From positions 62,001-126,000 of the forward strand of contig NZ_FTNW01000002.1 of NCBI RefSeq assembly GCF_900156545.1: DNA of 64,000 bases. Direction: 5' to 3'. Below the pieces are notes generated by a model. That model worked only from the letters and a program-made list of their open reading frames with translations. It was not told the origin of the DNA and searched no databases. Source of the DNA: Aquipseudomonas alcaligenes (GTDB taxonomy: Bacteria; Pseudomonadota; Gammaproteobacteria; Pseudomonadales; Pseudomonadaceae). The stretch's first letter is position 1, and each line of letters starts with the position of its first letter. The translations under genes and the position numbers were made by a program. Shown here piece by piece: positions 9,021 to 17,351 of this stretch.

Positions 9021-9379
9021 CGGCAACTCCATGGATCGATTGTTCTTGTTATGGGCTCTGAGCCACTGGCGCGAGGTGCCGGTCTATGCCGGCTTCGCGA
9101 GCGAACAGAGACTATTCAAGATCGATACCAAGAAGGCCGCGCGTGACGAGGATTTCACCTTTCGGGCACGACAGTCCCAAAAATGGCCAATCCCCCCCAA
9201 GGATGTCTCAATTTGTCTGCTGCCTGGCGCGGTTTAACCTTGAGAATCAACCGCTTCGGAAGGGGAAAACGCGTCTGGCATGCGGCTTGGAGCGACGCGG
9301 CAAAGCTGATCAGGCAGAAAGGAAACACCGCGTAACAGCCGGCGTTACCGAGCGCTTGCTTGGTAACGCCGATACAGGG
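9021..9379. other. Intergenic region upstream of the DUF1302 operon
   Basis: This 359-base region probably carries the promoter of the DUF1302/DUF1329 unit. It includes a G7 run followed by ATTGG on the minus strand near 9186-9203. It also holds a 9-bp perfect inverted repeat, GGCGTTACC (9341-9349) and GGTAACGCC (9362-9370), just after the pepN stop on the minus strand, which may act as the pepN terminator although no clear T run follows. No gene is evident. Confidence 0.45.
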
Positions 9380-12037
9380 TCAGGCCAGACTCTTGCTGAC
9401 CACTTCGAACACGTCGCTGGACAGCTCGCCGCTGGCCAGAATGCGTTCCAGCTCAGCGCGCATCAGCGCCTGGCGCGAAGCGTCGTACTTGCGCCAGCGG
9501 GTCAGCGGGCCAAGCTGGCGCGAGGCGATCTGCGGGTTGGTGGCATTCAGGCTGATCACCTGGTCGGCGAGGAAGCGGTAGCCGCTGCCGTCGGCCGCAT
9601 GGAAGTTGACCAGGTTCTGCCCGGCGAAGGCGCCGATCAACGCGCGCACCTTGTTCGGGTTCTTCAGGGTGAAGGCCGGGTGCTGCATCAGCGCCTGCAC
9701 GCGGGCCAGGCCGCCCGGCAGAGTGCAGGCGGCCTGCACGCTGAACCACTGGTCCATGACCAGGGCGTTGTCCTTGAAATGCTCGGCGAAAGCCTTGAGC
9801 GCCTCGGCCTTCTCCAGCTCGAACGGTGAGTTGACCAGCACGGCCAGCGCGGTCAGGCGCTCGGTCATGTTGTCGCAGGCCTCGTACTGTTCCAGAGCTG
9901 CAGCCAGCACCTGCGGCTTGCCGGTCAGCATCAGGTAGGACAGCGCGATGTTCTGCAGACTGCGGCGGGCGAAATGGCCCGACTCGGCCACATAGGCCGT
10001 GTTGCGCGACACCTCGCGGTTGGCCTGGTAGCGCGCCCACAGCGGCTCGAACAGCGCTTCGGCCAGCTGCGCACGGGCGAACTCACGGGCCACGTGGATG
10101 GCATCGACGTCGGCCACATCACTGATCTCGGTCAGGTAGCCCTCCCCCGGCAGCGACAGCATCTCGGCGACCATGGCCTGATCCAGGCTGTCGTTCTCCA
10201 GCACGCTGCGCAGGGCCGCGACCAGGCGCGGATCGAGCGCCAGCGGCTCGCCGCGCTGGTGCTGGCCGATCAACTCCTGCAGCACCTGCACGGCCAGCTG
10301 CTGGCCGGCCTCCCAGCGATTAAACCCATCACTGTCGTGCTGCATAAGGAACATCAGCTGGTCGCGGCTGTAGGGGAAGCTCAGCTTGACCGGCGCGCTG
10401 AAGCCGCGCAGCAACGAAGGCAGCGGCTGCTCGGCGATATTGACGAAGGTGAAGGCCTGCTCGGCCTGGGTCACCTGGAGCACGCGGCTGGTGCCGACCG
10501 GCTTGTCTTCACCGACCAGCTGCAGCGGCAGCTCGCGGCCCTGGGCGTCGAGCAGGGCCAGCTCCAGCGGGATGACGAAGGGCAGCTTCTCGGCCTGGCC
10601 AGGAGTGGCCGGGCAGCTCTGGCGCAGTTGCAGGCGGTAGGTGTTGGCCGCCGCGTCGTAGCTCTCGCTGACGTCCAGGCGCGGCGTGCCAGCCTGGCTG
10701 TACCAGCGCTTGAACTGGGTCAGGTCGACGCCACTGGCATCCTCCATGGCCTTGATGAAGTCATCGCAGGTCACCGCCTGGCCGTCGTGGCGGGCGAAGT
10801 ACAGGTCCGAACCCTTGCGGAACAGCTGCGGCCCGAGCAGGGTGTGGATCATGCGCAGCACTTCCGAACCCTTCTCGTAGACGGTCAGGGTGTAGAAGTT
10901 GGAAATCTCCATGAAGCTGTCCGGACGCACCGGGTGGGCCATCGGGCCGGCATCCTCGGCGAACTGGTGAGTACGCAGGTAGGCCACGTCCTCGATGCGC
11001 TTGACCGTGCGCGAGTTCATGTCGGCCGAGAATTCGGCATCGCGAAACACGGTGAAGCCTTCTTTCAGCGACAGCTGGAACCAGTCGCGGCAGGTCACCC
11101 GGTTGCCCGACCAGTTGTGGAAGTACTCGTGGGCCACCACCGCCTCGACGCGCTGGTGGGCGGCGTCGGTGGCCGTCTCGGCCTTGGCCAGCACGCAGCT
11201 GGAGTTGAAGATGTTGAGGCCCTTGTTCTCCATGGCACCCATGTTGAAGTCGTTGACCGCGACGATCATGAAGATGTCCAGGTCGTACTCGCGCCCGTAC
11301 ACCTCCTCGTCCCACTTCATCGACTTCTTCAGGCTGTCCATGGCGTGCTGCACCTTGTCGATGTTCTCCGGCTCGACATAGATGCGCAGGGTGACTTCGC
11401 GGGCGCTCATGGTGGTGAAGCGGTCTTCCACGCACCAGAGGTCGCCGGCGACCAGGGCGAACAGGTAGGCCGGCTTCTTGAACGGGTCTTCCCAGGTCGC
11501 CCAATGCCTACCGCCCTCCTCGCTGCCGCTGGCAATCGGGTTGCCGTTGGACAGCAGCACCGGATAGCGATGCTGCTCGGCGCTGAGCGTGGTGGTGAAG
11601 GTGCTCATCACGTCCGGGCGGTCGAGGTAGTAGGTGATCTTGCGGAAGCCCTCGGCCTCGCACTGGGTGCAGAACATGCCGCTGGACTTGTACAGGCCCT
11701 CCAGCGCGGTGTTGCTTTCCGGGTGGATGCGCACGCTGCTGTCGATGACGAACTGATCCTGCGTCGGCTGCAGGGTCAGGTGGCTGTCGGTCAGCTGGTA
11801 GTCGGCAGCACCGAGCACCCGGTCGTCCAGCTTCAGCTCCAGCAGTTCCAGCTGCTGGCCGTCCAGCACCAGTGGCGGCAAGCCGGCGCCGGCCTCGGGG
11901 TTGCGGCGCATCACCAGCTGGGCGTGCACCAGGGTGTGGTCCTCGAACAGCTCGAAGGTCAGGTGCGTCTCGTCAATCAGGTAGTCGGGAACCTGGTAGT
12001 CCTTGAGGTAGATCATCTTCGGCTGTTCGGTACGCAT
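9380..12037 (-). CDS. pepN: Aminopeptidase N (M1 zinc metallopeptidase)
   Basis: This 885-residue enzyme removes N-terminal residues from peptides in the cytosol. The M1 exopeptidase motif GAMEN lies at 267-271 and the zinc site HEYFH at 303-307, with the third ligand Glu at 326 in KEGFTV, the expected HExxH-x18-E spacing. The length and the C-terminal helical domain match the gammaproteobacterial PepN type. There is no signal peptide. It lies 13 bases downstream of the DUF2797 gene on the same strand, so the two may be read together. An internal ATG at codon 8 exists, but the longer N-terminus MRTEQPK fits Pseudomonas PepN as I remember it. Confidence 0.96.
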   Translation of the reverse strand: MRTEQPKMIYLKDYQVPDYLIDETHLTFELFEDHTLVHAQLVMRRNPEAGAGLPPLVLDGQQLELLELKLDDRVLGAADYQLTDSHLTLQPTQDQFVIDSSVRIHPESNTALEGLYKSSGMFCTQCEAEGFRKITYYLDRPDVMSTFTTTLSAEQHRYPVLLSNGNPIASGSEEGGRHWATWEDPFKKPAYLFALVAGDLWCVEDRFTTMSAREVTLRIYVEPENIDKVQHAMDSLKKSMKWDEEVYGREYDLDIFMIVAVNDFNMGAMENKGLNIFNSSCVLAKAETATDAAHQRVEAVVAHEYFHNWSGNRVTCRDWFQLSLKEGFTVFRDAEFSADMNSRTVKRIEDVAYLRTHQFAEDAGPMAHPVRPDSFMEISNFYTLTVYEKGSEVLRMIHTLLGPQLFRKGSDLYFARHDGQAVTCDDFIKAMEDASGVDLTQFKRWYSQAGTPRLDVSESYDAAANTYRLQLRQSCPATPGQAEKLPFVIPLELALLDAQGRELPLQLVGEDKPVGTSRVLQVTQAEQAFTFVNIAEQPLPSLLRGFSAPVKLSFPYSRDQLMFLMQHDSDGFNRWEAGQQLAVQVLQELIGQHQRGEPLALDPRLVAALRSVLENDSLDQAMVAEMLSLPGEGYLTEISDVADVDAIHVAREFARAQLAEALFEPLWARYQANREVSRNTAYVAESGHFARRSLQNIALSYLMLTGKPQVLAAALEQYEACDNMTERLTALAVLVNSPFELEKAEALKAFAEHFKDNALVMDQWFSVQAACTLPGGLARVQALMQHPAFTLKNPNKVRALIGAFAGQNLVNFHAADGSGYRFLADQVISLNATNPQIASRQLGPLTRWRKYDASRQALMRAELERILASGELSSDVFEVVSKSLA

Positions 12038-12050
12038 GGCTTGTGGCCTC

Positions 12051-12890
12051 TTATTCGGTGAGTACGGCGACCTGGTAGGCCGTGTATTTGCGCAGGTTGA
12101 TCACGCCCGTGTCGAGGATCAGGTACTGGCCCTTGATGCCCCGGAGGATGCCCTCCACCACTGGCGTCTTCTCGAGGTCGTGGCTGGCCACCTTGGTCGG
12201 GTAGGCCTCCACCGGGTAACGGATTTCCAGCACATCGGCATCGCTGACCGGCTGGATCGCCTGCAGGCCAAAGCGCTGCTGCAACCCAGCAATGCCCTCG
12301 GCGCAGCTTTCCAGCAGCTGGTCGCGGATGGCCGGCAAATCGAGTGGTACGGCATCGCCCTTGAGCAGCGCGCGCCAGTTGGTCTTGTCCGCCACCTGGG
12401 TGCGCAGCAGGTCTTCGACCAGCCCGGACTGCTGGCGGGTGGCGACGCGGAAGATCGGCAGCGCCTGGCTGGCGCCCTGATCCAGCCAGCGGGTGGGAAT
12501 CTGGCTGGCGCGGGTGATGCCGACCTTCACCCCGGAGGAGTTGGCCAGGTACACCACGTGGTCGGTCATGCAGAAACGCTCGCCCCACTCCGGCTCGCGG
12601 CAGGTGCCGGCGTCGAAGTGACACTTCTCCGGGCTGACGATGCAGCTGTCGCACTGCGCCAGCTTGGTGAAGCAGGGGTAGCAGTAGCCCTGGGAGAAAC
12701 TCTTCTTGGTCTTGCGCCCGCAGTGGGTGCAATGGATGGCGCCGAGAAACTCCAGGCGCACGCGCTTGCCCAGCAGCGGGTTGACCGGCACTTCCTGCTC
12801 GTCCAGGCGAAAGGCGTACTGCGCCGTTTCCCCCAGGCGCACGGCCATCTTGCTCAGACTGCCGCGGCCGAGCTCGTTCATCGTGGTCAT
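12051..12890 (-). CDS. DUF2797 domain protein with zinc-ribbon-like cysteines
   Basis: This 279-residue soluble protein has cysteine pairs near residues 54-90 (CTHC, CYPC and CDSC, then C and C in the following stretch), suggesting metal binding. A VVYLANSSGVKVGITR segment near 113-128 recalls the first strand of GIY-YIG-like folds. I recognise it as the DUF2797 family common in Pseudomonas next to yeaC. Its function is unknown. Its ATG overlaps the stop codon of the upstream yeaC-like gene by one base, so the two are translationally coupled. Confidence 0.82.
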   Translation of the reverse strand: MTTMNELGRGSLSKMAVRLGETAQYAFRLDEQEVPVNPLLGKRVRLEFLGAIHCTHCGRKTKKSFSQGYCYPCFTKLAQCDSCIVSPEKCHFDAGTCREPEWGERFCMTDHVVYLANSSGVKVGITRASQIPTRWLDQGASQALPIFRVATRQQSGLVEDLLRTQVADKTNWRALLKGDAVPLDLPAIRDQLLESCAEGIAGLQQRFGLQAIQPVSDADVLEIRYPVEAYPTKVASHDLEKTPVVEGILRGIKGQYLILDTGVINLRKYTAYQVAVLTE

Positions 12891-13153
12891 CAGTGCAGGG
12901 TGTCGTTGGACTTGAACAGCAGGTTCGGGATCGGCTCAGCGTGGGACTGGCACTCCTGCGGGCCCATGTAGCCGGTGCGCTCCTCCTCCGGCAGGTTCTG
13001 GATTTCCCAGGCAATCATGGCCTGCAGCGACAGCTCCTTCTGTTCCTGGGTGAGCTTGCGGCCATCCGGCCACTTGCCGATCTCCACTGCCAGCTTGAGG
13101 CTCTGGTAGATCTCAGGCGTGATGTTCTGGATCATTTCGGCAAAGGACGACAT
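12890..13153 (-). CDS. yeaC: YeaC family (DUF1315) small protein
   Basis: This 87-residue protein begins MSSFAEMIQNITPEIYQ and contains the conserved IGKWPDGRKLTQEQ region, which marks the DUF1315/YeaC family. The start at 13153 is supported by GGAG six bases upstream; a TTG four codons further upstream overlaps this ribosome site and is unlikely to be used. The protein is soluble and of unknown function. Its stop overlaps the start of the DUF2797 gene. Confidence 0.88.
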   Translation of the reverse strand: MSSFAEMIQNITPEIYQSLKLAVEIGKWPDGRKLTQEQKELSLQAMIAWEIQNLPEEERTGYMGPQECQSHAEPIPNLLFKSNDTLH

Positions 13154-13192
13154 CGCGGACTCCAACAGGGAAAGCCAAACAGAACGCCAAGT

Positions 13193-14053
13193 TTACCGGC
13201 GCAGACGCGCCAGCGCACCGCCGATCAGGCCAGCGGCGCAACCGGCGACCAGGCCGCCGACATGGGCGGCGTTGGCGATGGCACCAAGGCCCAGGGTGTC
13301 GATCACCCCGGACAGGCACACCAGCAGCCAGATCAGCATCATCGCCAGCACGCCCCGCGGCAACTGGTAGGCCGGTGTCGGTGCCAGCAGCTGAAAAATC
13401 CAGCAATAACCGAGCAGGCCGTAGAGCACGCCAGACAGGCCGCCGAACAGCGAGGGACCGCCAAACCAGAACTGGGCGAAATTGGACAGCAGACCGAACA
13501 GCAGGGTCAGCCCGAGCAGGACCAGGCCGCCATGGCGGTACTCGATGCGGCGGCCCAGCTCCCAGTACCACAGCGCATTCATGGCCAGGTGCAGGATGCC
13601 GAAATGGATCAGCATGGGCGACAGCAGGCGCCACCACTGCCCTGCCTCCAGGCTGGCCGTCCAGGGCTGGAAATAGAGGTATTCGCCCTGGATCTGGAAG
13701 TCCTGGAAGGTCAGCCAGCGCAAGGCGGCGAAGTTGTCACCGAGCAACGTCACGGCGGCGACGAGCAGGGTCAGCAACAGCACCAGCGCGGTCATCCCGC
13801 TGGCCCGCAACTGCGCGAACAGGCCCGGTCGCGACGGCCGCGCCGGCGTCGGTATCTGCTCCTCGGCCGCCCCCTGCGGATAGCTCAGATACAGTGCGCG
13901 CACCTGCTCGGCCAGCGGCTGGCTGGGCACCCAGAGCACCTGGGCGCCACGCTCCTCGCTGACCCGGTGCGGCACCTGGAGGCGCCGCAGCAGGCCGACG
14001 AAGCCGCTAAGGTCCTCCTGCAGCGGCCGGCGCAGCGCTTCTACCGGGCTCAT
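13193..14053 (-). CDS. Rhomboid family intramembrane serine protease (GlpG type)
   Basis: This 286-residue protein has an N-terminal cytosolic domain (about 1-80) followed by six or more membrane helices. The catalytic Ser is at 207 in GGLSGVLYG, the partner His at 264 in AHVGG, and the HFGILHLAMN element (150-159) supplies the conserved His and Asn of loop/helix 2. These match active rhomboids, which cut transmembrane substrates within the inner membrane. Its ATG overlaps the stop of the metallophosphatase gene by four bases. The substrate is unknown. Confidence 0.93.
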   Translation of the reverse strand: MSPVEALRRPLQEDLSGFVGLLRRLQVPHRVSEERGAQVLWVPSQPLAEQVRALYLSYPQGAAEEQIPTPARPSRPGLFAQLRASGMTALVLLLTLLVAAVTLLGDNFAALRWLTFQDFQIQGEYLYFQPWTASLEAGQWWRLLSPMLIHFGILHLAMNALWYWELGRRIEYRHGGLVLLGLTLLFGLLSNFAQFWFGGPSLFGGLSGVLYGLLGYCWIFQLLAPTPAYQLPRGVLAMMLIWLLVCLSGVIDTLGLGAIANAAHVGGLVAGCAAGLIGGALARLRR

Positions 14054-15024
14054 TGCGGTGCCTCCGGACGCTCCACCTCGACCCAGACGAACTTGTTCGG
14101 GTCGATCTGCGTCTCCTCGTCCAGGCGGTAGGCCACCAGCTTGCCGTACATCACCGCGCTGTAGTCCAGGCAGGCCAGGTTGGGGCGGATCGGCGTCGGC
14201 CGGCCGCGGCGCCAGTAGTGGCCGACGAACAGCATCGGCTCGTCGACGCCATACTGCAGCAGGCGGCCCTTGTCGGTCGGGCTCAACGGCAGGCTGGCCA
14301 CGCTCTCCGGCAAGGCATCGGGCTGGAACACCACATCACCGTAGGTCTGCGGATCGTCCTCCCAGAACTTGGTGCGGAAGTAGGCCCGGGTGAAGCCTTC
14401 CTCGCTGGTCAGGGTCAGGCCCTGCGGCAGGCGCAGGTCGGTGCCGCGCAGCAGGCGCTCGAACACCCGGTTGGCGAAGCTGCCGGGCACCGCCGAGGCG
14501 GTGACGAAGGCACGGTCGATGCGGCCATCGGCGAAGCGCTGGCGCAGCTGACCGATCAGTTCGCCATCCCAGCAGGCGTGCACCAGGCGGAAACGCCCGG
14601 CGTCGATGAACAGCGGCAGCTGCTGGAACCAGTCGAGGAAGTCGTGCCAGTCCGCCGGGTGTTCCTCGAACTGGCGGAAGGTCTGCTGCAGCAGGCGCTC
14701 GTGGCGCGGCGTGTGCTCACGCACATGGCGCCGCTCGCTGTTGGCCGGCGCCTCGGTGTACCAGCCGAGGGCGTTGTACTCGTGGTTGCCCATGATGCAC
14801 AGCGCCTGGCCGGCCTCGACCATGTCGTGCACCAGGTGCAGGGCCTCGCGAATGCGCGGGCCACGGTCGATGATGTCGCCGAGGAACAGCACCATGCGCC
14901 GCGGGTGGCGCCACACGCCGCCATGCCGGCTGTAGCCCATCTGTTCGAGCAGGCGCTCCAGGCTGCGTCCACAGCCGTGCACGTCGCCGATCAGGTCATA
15001 GCCACGCCCGCTGTCCAGCAGCAT
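14050..15024 (-). CDS. Calcineurin-like metallophosphatase
   Basis: This 324-residue protein carries the classic metal-site motifs: GDVHGC (13-18), GDIIDRG (49-55) and GNHEYN (79-84), with later His residues in the C-terminal half. They identify a dinuclear-metal phosphoesterase of the PrpE/ApaH-like branch. The substrate (protein phosphate or dinucleotide) cannot be told from the sequence. It lies one base after nadK and overlaps the rhomboid gene, so nadK, this gene and the rhomboid look like one operon. Confidence 0.9.
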   Translation of the reverse strand: MLLDSGRGYDLIGDVHGCGRSLERLLEQMGYSRHGGVWRHPRRMVLFLGDIIDRGPRIREALHLVHDMVEAGQALCIMGNHEYNALGWYTEAPANSERRHVREHTPRHERLLQQTFRQFEEHPADWHDFLDWFQQLPLFIDAGRFRLVHACWDGELIGQLRQRFADGRIDRAFVTASAVPGSFANRVFERLLRGTDLRLPQGLTLTSEEGFTRAYFRTKFWEDDPQTYGDVVFQPDALPESVASLPLSPTDKGRLLQYGVDEPMLFVGHYWRRGRPTPIRPNLACLDYSAVMYGKLVAYRLDEETQIDPNKFVWVEVERPEAPQ

Positions 15025-15025
15025 G

Positions 15026-15913
15026 TCAGTCGTGGCTCCACTGGCGGCCGCCCCAGCCGAGCTTGGTGCGGCAGGCCTCGTAGTAGTTGTGGTCGAGCGG
15101 GTGGATCAGGCGCAGCTTCTGCGGCTTCTTGGCCACCGTGATGGTGTCGCCAGGCGCGCAGGTGAAGTGGTTCTGGCCGTCGCAGGACACCAGCGGGTAG
15201 ATCGGCAGGTCGTCGGCCACGACGATCTTCAGTTCGCTGTTGCCGTCAACCACGATGGGGCGACTGGACAGCGTATGCGGGTACATCGGCACGATGACCA
15301 TGGCATCCAGTTTGGGGTGCATGATCGGCCCGCCGGCGGACAGCGAGTAGGCGGTAGAGCCGGTCGGCGTGGCGATGATCAGGCCGTCGGCTTTCTGGCT
15401 ACAGACGAAGTGGCCGTCGATGAACAGCTCGAACTCGATCATCTTGGTCGACTTGCCCGGGTGCAGCACCACATCGTTGAGCGCATCGCCCTGGCCGATG
15501 GCCTCGCCGTGGCGGCGCACCTCGGCCTCCAGCAGGAAGCGGCTTTCCTCGAGGAAATGCCCCTCCAGCACCTCGGCGACCTTGACCTCCAGCTCGTCCG
15601 GCTTGATGTCGGTGAGAAAGCCCAGGCTGCCACGGTTGATGCCCAGCACCGGGATCTTGTGGCGGGCCAGGGCGCGCGCGGCGCCGAGCATGCTGCCGTC
15701 GCCGCCGACCACTACGACCAGGTCGCAGACCTCGCCGAGGATCTTCCGCGAGCAGGTCTGCAGGCCGTGACCGGGCAGCACTTCGGCGATGGTGTCCTCG
15801 AGGATCACGTGCAGGTGACGCTCGAGCAGGAACTTCTTCAGGCGGCGGATGGTGTCGAGCACCTGGGCGCTGCCCAGGCGGCCGATGATGCCGATATTGC
15901 GAAACTGCTCCAT
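15026..15913 (-). CDS. nadK: NAD kinase
   Basis: This 295-residue enzyme phosphorylates NAD to NADP. The diagnostic GGDGS motif is at 70-74, followed by GINRGSLGFLTDI. The C-terminal half holds the conserved ATPTGSTAY and GGPI elements. The length is typical of bacterial NadK. It is the first gene of a minus-strand group with the metallophosphatase and rhomboid genes, and it diverges from the DUF1853 gene across about 80 bases that should contain both promoters. Confidence 0.97.
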   Translation of the reverse strand: MEQFRNIGIIGRLGSAQVLDTIRRLKKFLLERHLHVILEDTIAEVLPGHGLQTCSRKILGEVCDLVVVVGGDGSMLGAARALARHKIPVLGINRGSLGFLTDIKPDELEVKVAEVLEGHFLEESRFLLEAEVRRHGEAIGQGDALNDVVLHPGKSTKMIEFELFIDGHFVCSQKADGLIIATPTGSTAYSLSAGGPIMHPKLDAMVIVPMYPHTLSSRPIVVDGNSELKIVVADDLPIYPLVSCDGQNHFTCAPGDTITVAKKPQKLRLIHPLDHNYYEACRTKLGWGGRQWSHD

Positions 15914-15995
15914 GGGGCGCTCTGCAACGGGGAGAATTGCCCGGATTATGGGCGAAAGCCCTTCGCAGCGGCAAACCAGGCGCTATGCTCGGCCG

Positions 15996-16919
15996 ATGAC
16001 GACGACCCTCGACGACCTCCTGCAGCACCTGCGCCAGCCGCAGGTGCGTGACCTGGCCTGGACTCTGCTCACCCCCGCCCTGCTCGACGGGCGCACGCTG
16101 CCGCTGCGCGATCCGCTGACCGCGAGCATCTGGCGGGCCGAGCCACAACGACTGATCGACTGGCTGCTGCGCCAGGAAGCCGAGCCGGCCACCCTGGTCG
16201 CCTATCTGGCCGGCAGTTCCAGCCGCCTGGGCCGCTACTACGAGCGGCTCTGGCAATTCGCCTTGCAGGCGGCACCGGATGTCCAGCTATTGGCCGCCGG
16301 CCTGCCGGTACGCCAGGCCGGGCAGACCCTGGGCGAGCTGGATCTGCTGCTGCGCGATGACCAGGGCACACACCACCTGGAGCTGGCGATCAAGCTGTAC
16401 CTCGGTCCGGAGCAGGCCGCCGGAGATGACGCCGACAACTGGCTGGGACCGGCCAGCGAGGATCGCCTGGGCCTCAAGCTGGAGCATCTGCGCCGACACC
16501 AGCTGCCGCTCGCCAGCACCCCGGCCGGCCGCCAGGCACTGGCGGCATTGACCGAAGAAGCACCGCGCTCGGCGGCCTGGCTGGCGGGCTATCTGTTCTA
16601 TCCCTGGGCACAGGCCTGCGCGGCCCCGGTGGGCAGCGCCCAGGGCCATCTGCGTGGGCGCTGGCTGCACCGTCGTGACTGGCCACATGCGGCCGAAGCC
16701 GATCGACACTGGCAAATGCTGCCCCGCCAGCGCTGGCTGGCGCCGGCACGGCTGGAGCAGGCCGAGGTGTGGGACGAAGCAACCCAGGAGAACTGGCTGG
16801 TTCAACTACCAGCCGAGGCGCCGGCACAGCTGCTGGTGCGTCTGGAACGTTGCGGGAGCAACGACTGGCAGGAGCGGGAGCGAGTGTTTCTGATCAGCGA
16901 TGACTGGCCAGGGCCCTGA
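15996..16919 (+). CDS. DUF1853 family protein
   Basis: This 307-residue soluble protein begins MTTTLDDLLQHLRQPQVRDLAW, which I recognise as the DUF1853 family. The central part has a nuclease-like arrangement, GELDLLLRDDQ followed by HHLELAIKLYLG, in which Asp, Glu and Lys are spaced as in PD-(D/E)xK folds; this is an inference, not an established activity. The start is uncertain because no good ribosome site is visible. It is transcribed divergently from nadK and ends four bases before the convergent lipoprotein gene. Confidence 0.82.
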   Translation: MTTTLDDLLQHLRQPQVRDLAWTLLTPALLDGRTLPLRDPLTASIWRAEPQRLIDWLLRQEAEPATLVAYLAGSSSRLGRYYERLWQFALQAAPDVQLLAAGLPVRQAGQTLGELDLLLRDDQGTHHLELAIKLYLGPEQAAGDDADNWLGPASEDRLGLKLEHLRRHQLPLASTPAGRQALAALTEEAPRSAAWLAGYLFYPWAQACAAPVGSAQGHLRGRWLHRRDWPHAAEADRHWQMLPRQRWLAPARLEQAEVWDEATQENWLVQLPAEAPAQLLVRLERCGSNDWQERERVFLISDDWPGP

Positions 16920-16923
16920 ACGC

Positions 16924-17340
16924 TCAGAGGGCGATCTCGACCTCATCGATCTTCCAGCCATCCTCCCAGACCAGAATGACCTTGTGTTTCTCAGGCTCGG
17001 CCGCGGCCTTGCCACAACTGTCGGTCTGCGCGTACAGGAGTTCGGCCCGTTGTTCCTGCACTTGCTGCGATTGCAGCTGCAGAGTCTTGCAGCGCGCCAC
17101 TTCACGAGAAAACTGCAGATAGCTGGCGATCATCTGCTCCCGTCCCGACTCTCCCGCCGGCAGAGCTGCCAGGCGCGCCTCGACCTGAGCACGCTTGCGC
17201 GCGGAGAAGTGGGCGGCGTCATCGGCAAACGAGATGCCGTCGATCACCCACTGGTTATAACGCTCATAGAACTGGCTGGGTGACTCGGGCTCGGCACAGC
17301 CAACCAGCAACAGCGCAATCCAGATCCATTGGAATTTCAT
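16924..17340 (-). CDS. Small predicted lipoprotein, unknown function
   Basis: This 138-residue protein starts MKFQWIWIALLLVGC, a short signal peptide with the lipobox LVGC, so Cys15 would be lipid-modified. Residue 16 is Ala, which predicts sorting to the outer membrane. The mature part is helical and charged, and its C-terminal portion (HKVILVWEDGWKIDEVEI) looks like a small beta domain. I do not recognise the family. It lies 11 bases after the cNMP-rhodanese gene and is probably co-transcribed with it. Confidence 0.8.
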   Translation of the reverse strand: MKFQWIWIALLLVGCAEPESPSQFYERYNQWVIDGISFADDAAHFSARKRAQVEARLAALPAGESGREQMIASYLQFSREVARCKTLQLQSQQVQEQRAELLYAQTDSCGKAAAEPEKHKVILVWEDGWKIDEVEIAL

Positions 17341-17351
17341 CGATCGGCGCC

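Noticed and set aside
9974..12061. 695-codon plus-strand frame opposite pepN
   Set aside because: Antisense to a gene with intact zinc and GAMEN motifs; no recognisable domain.
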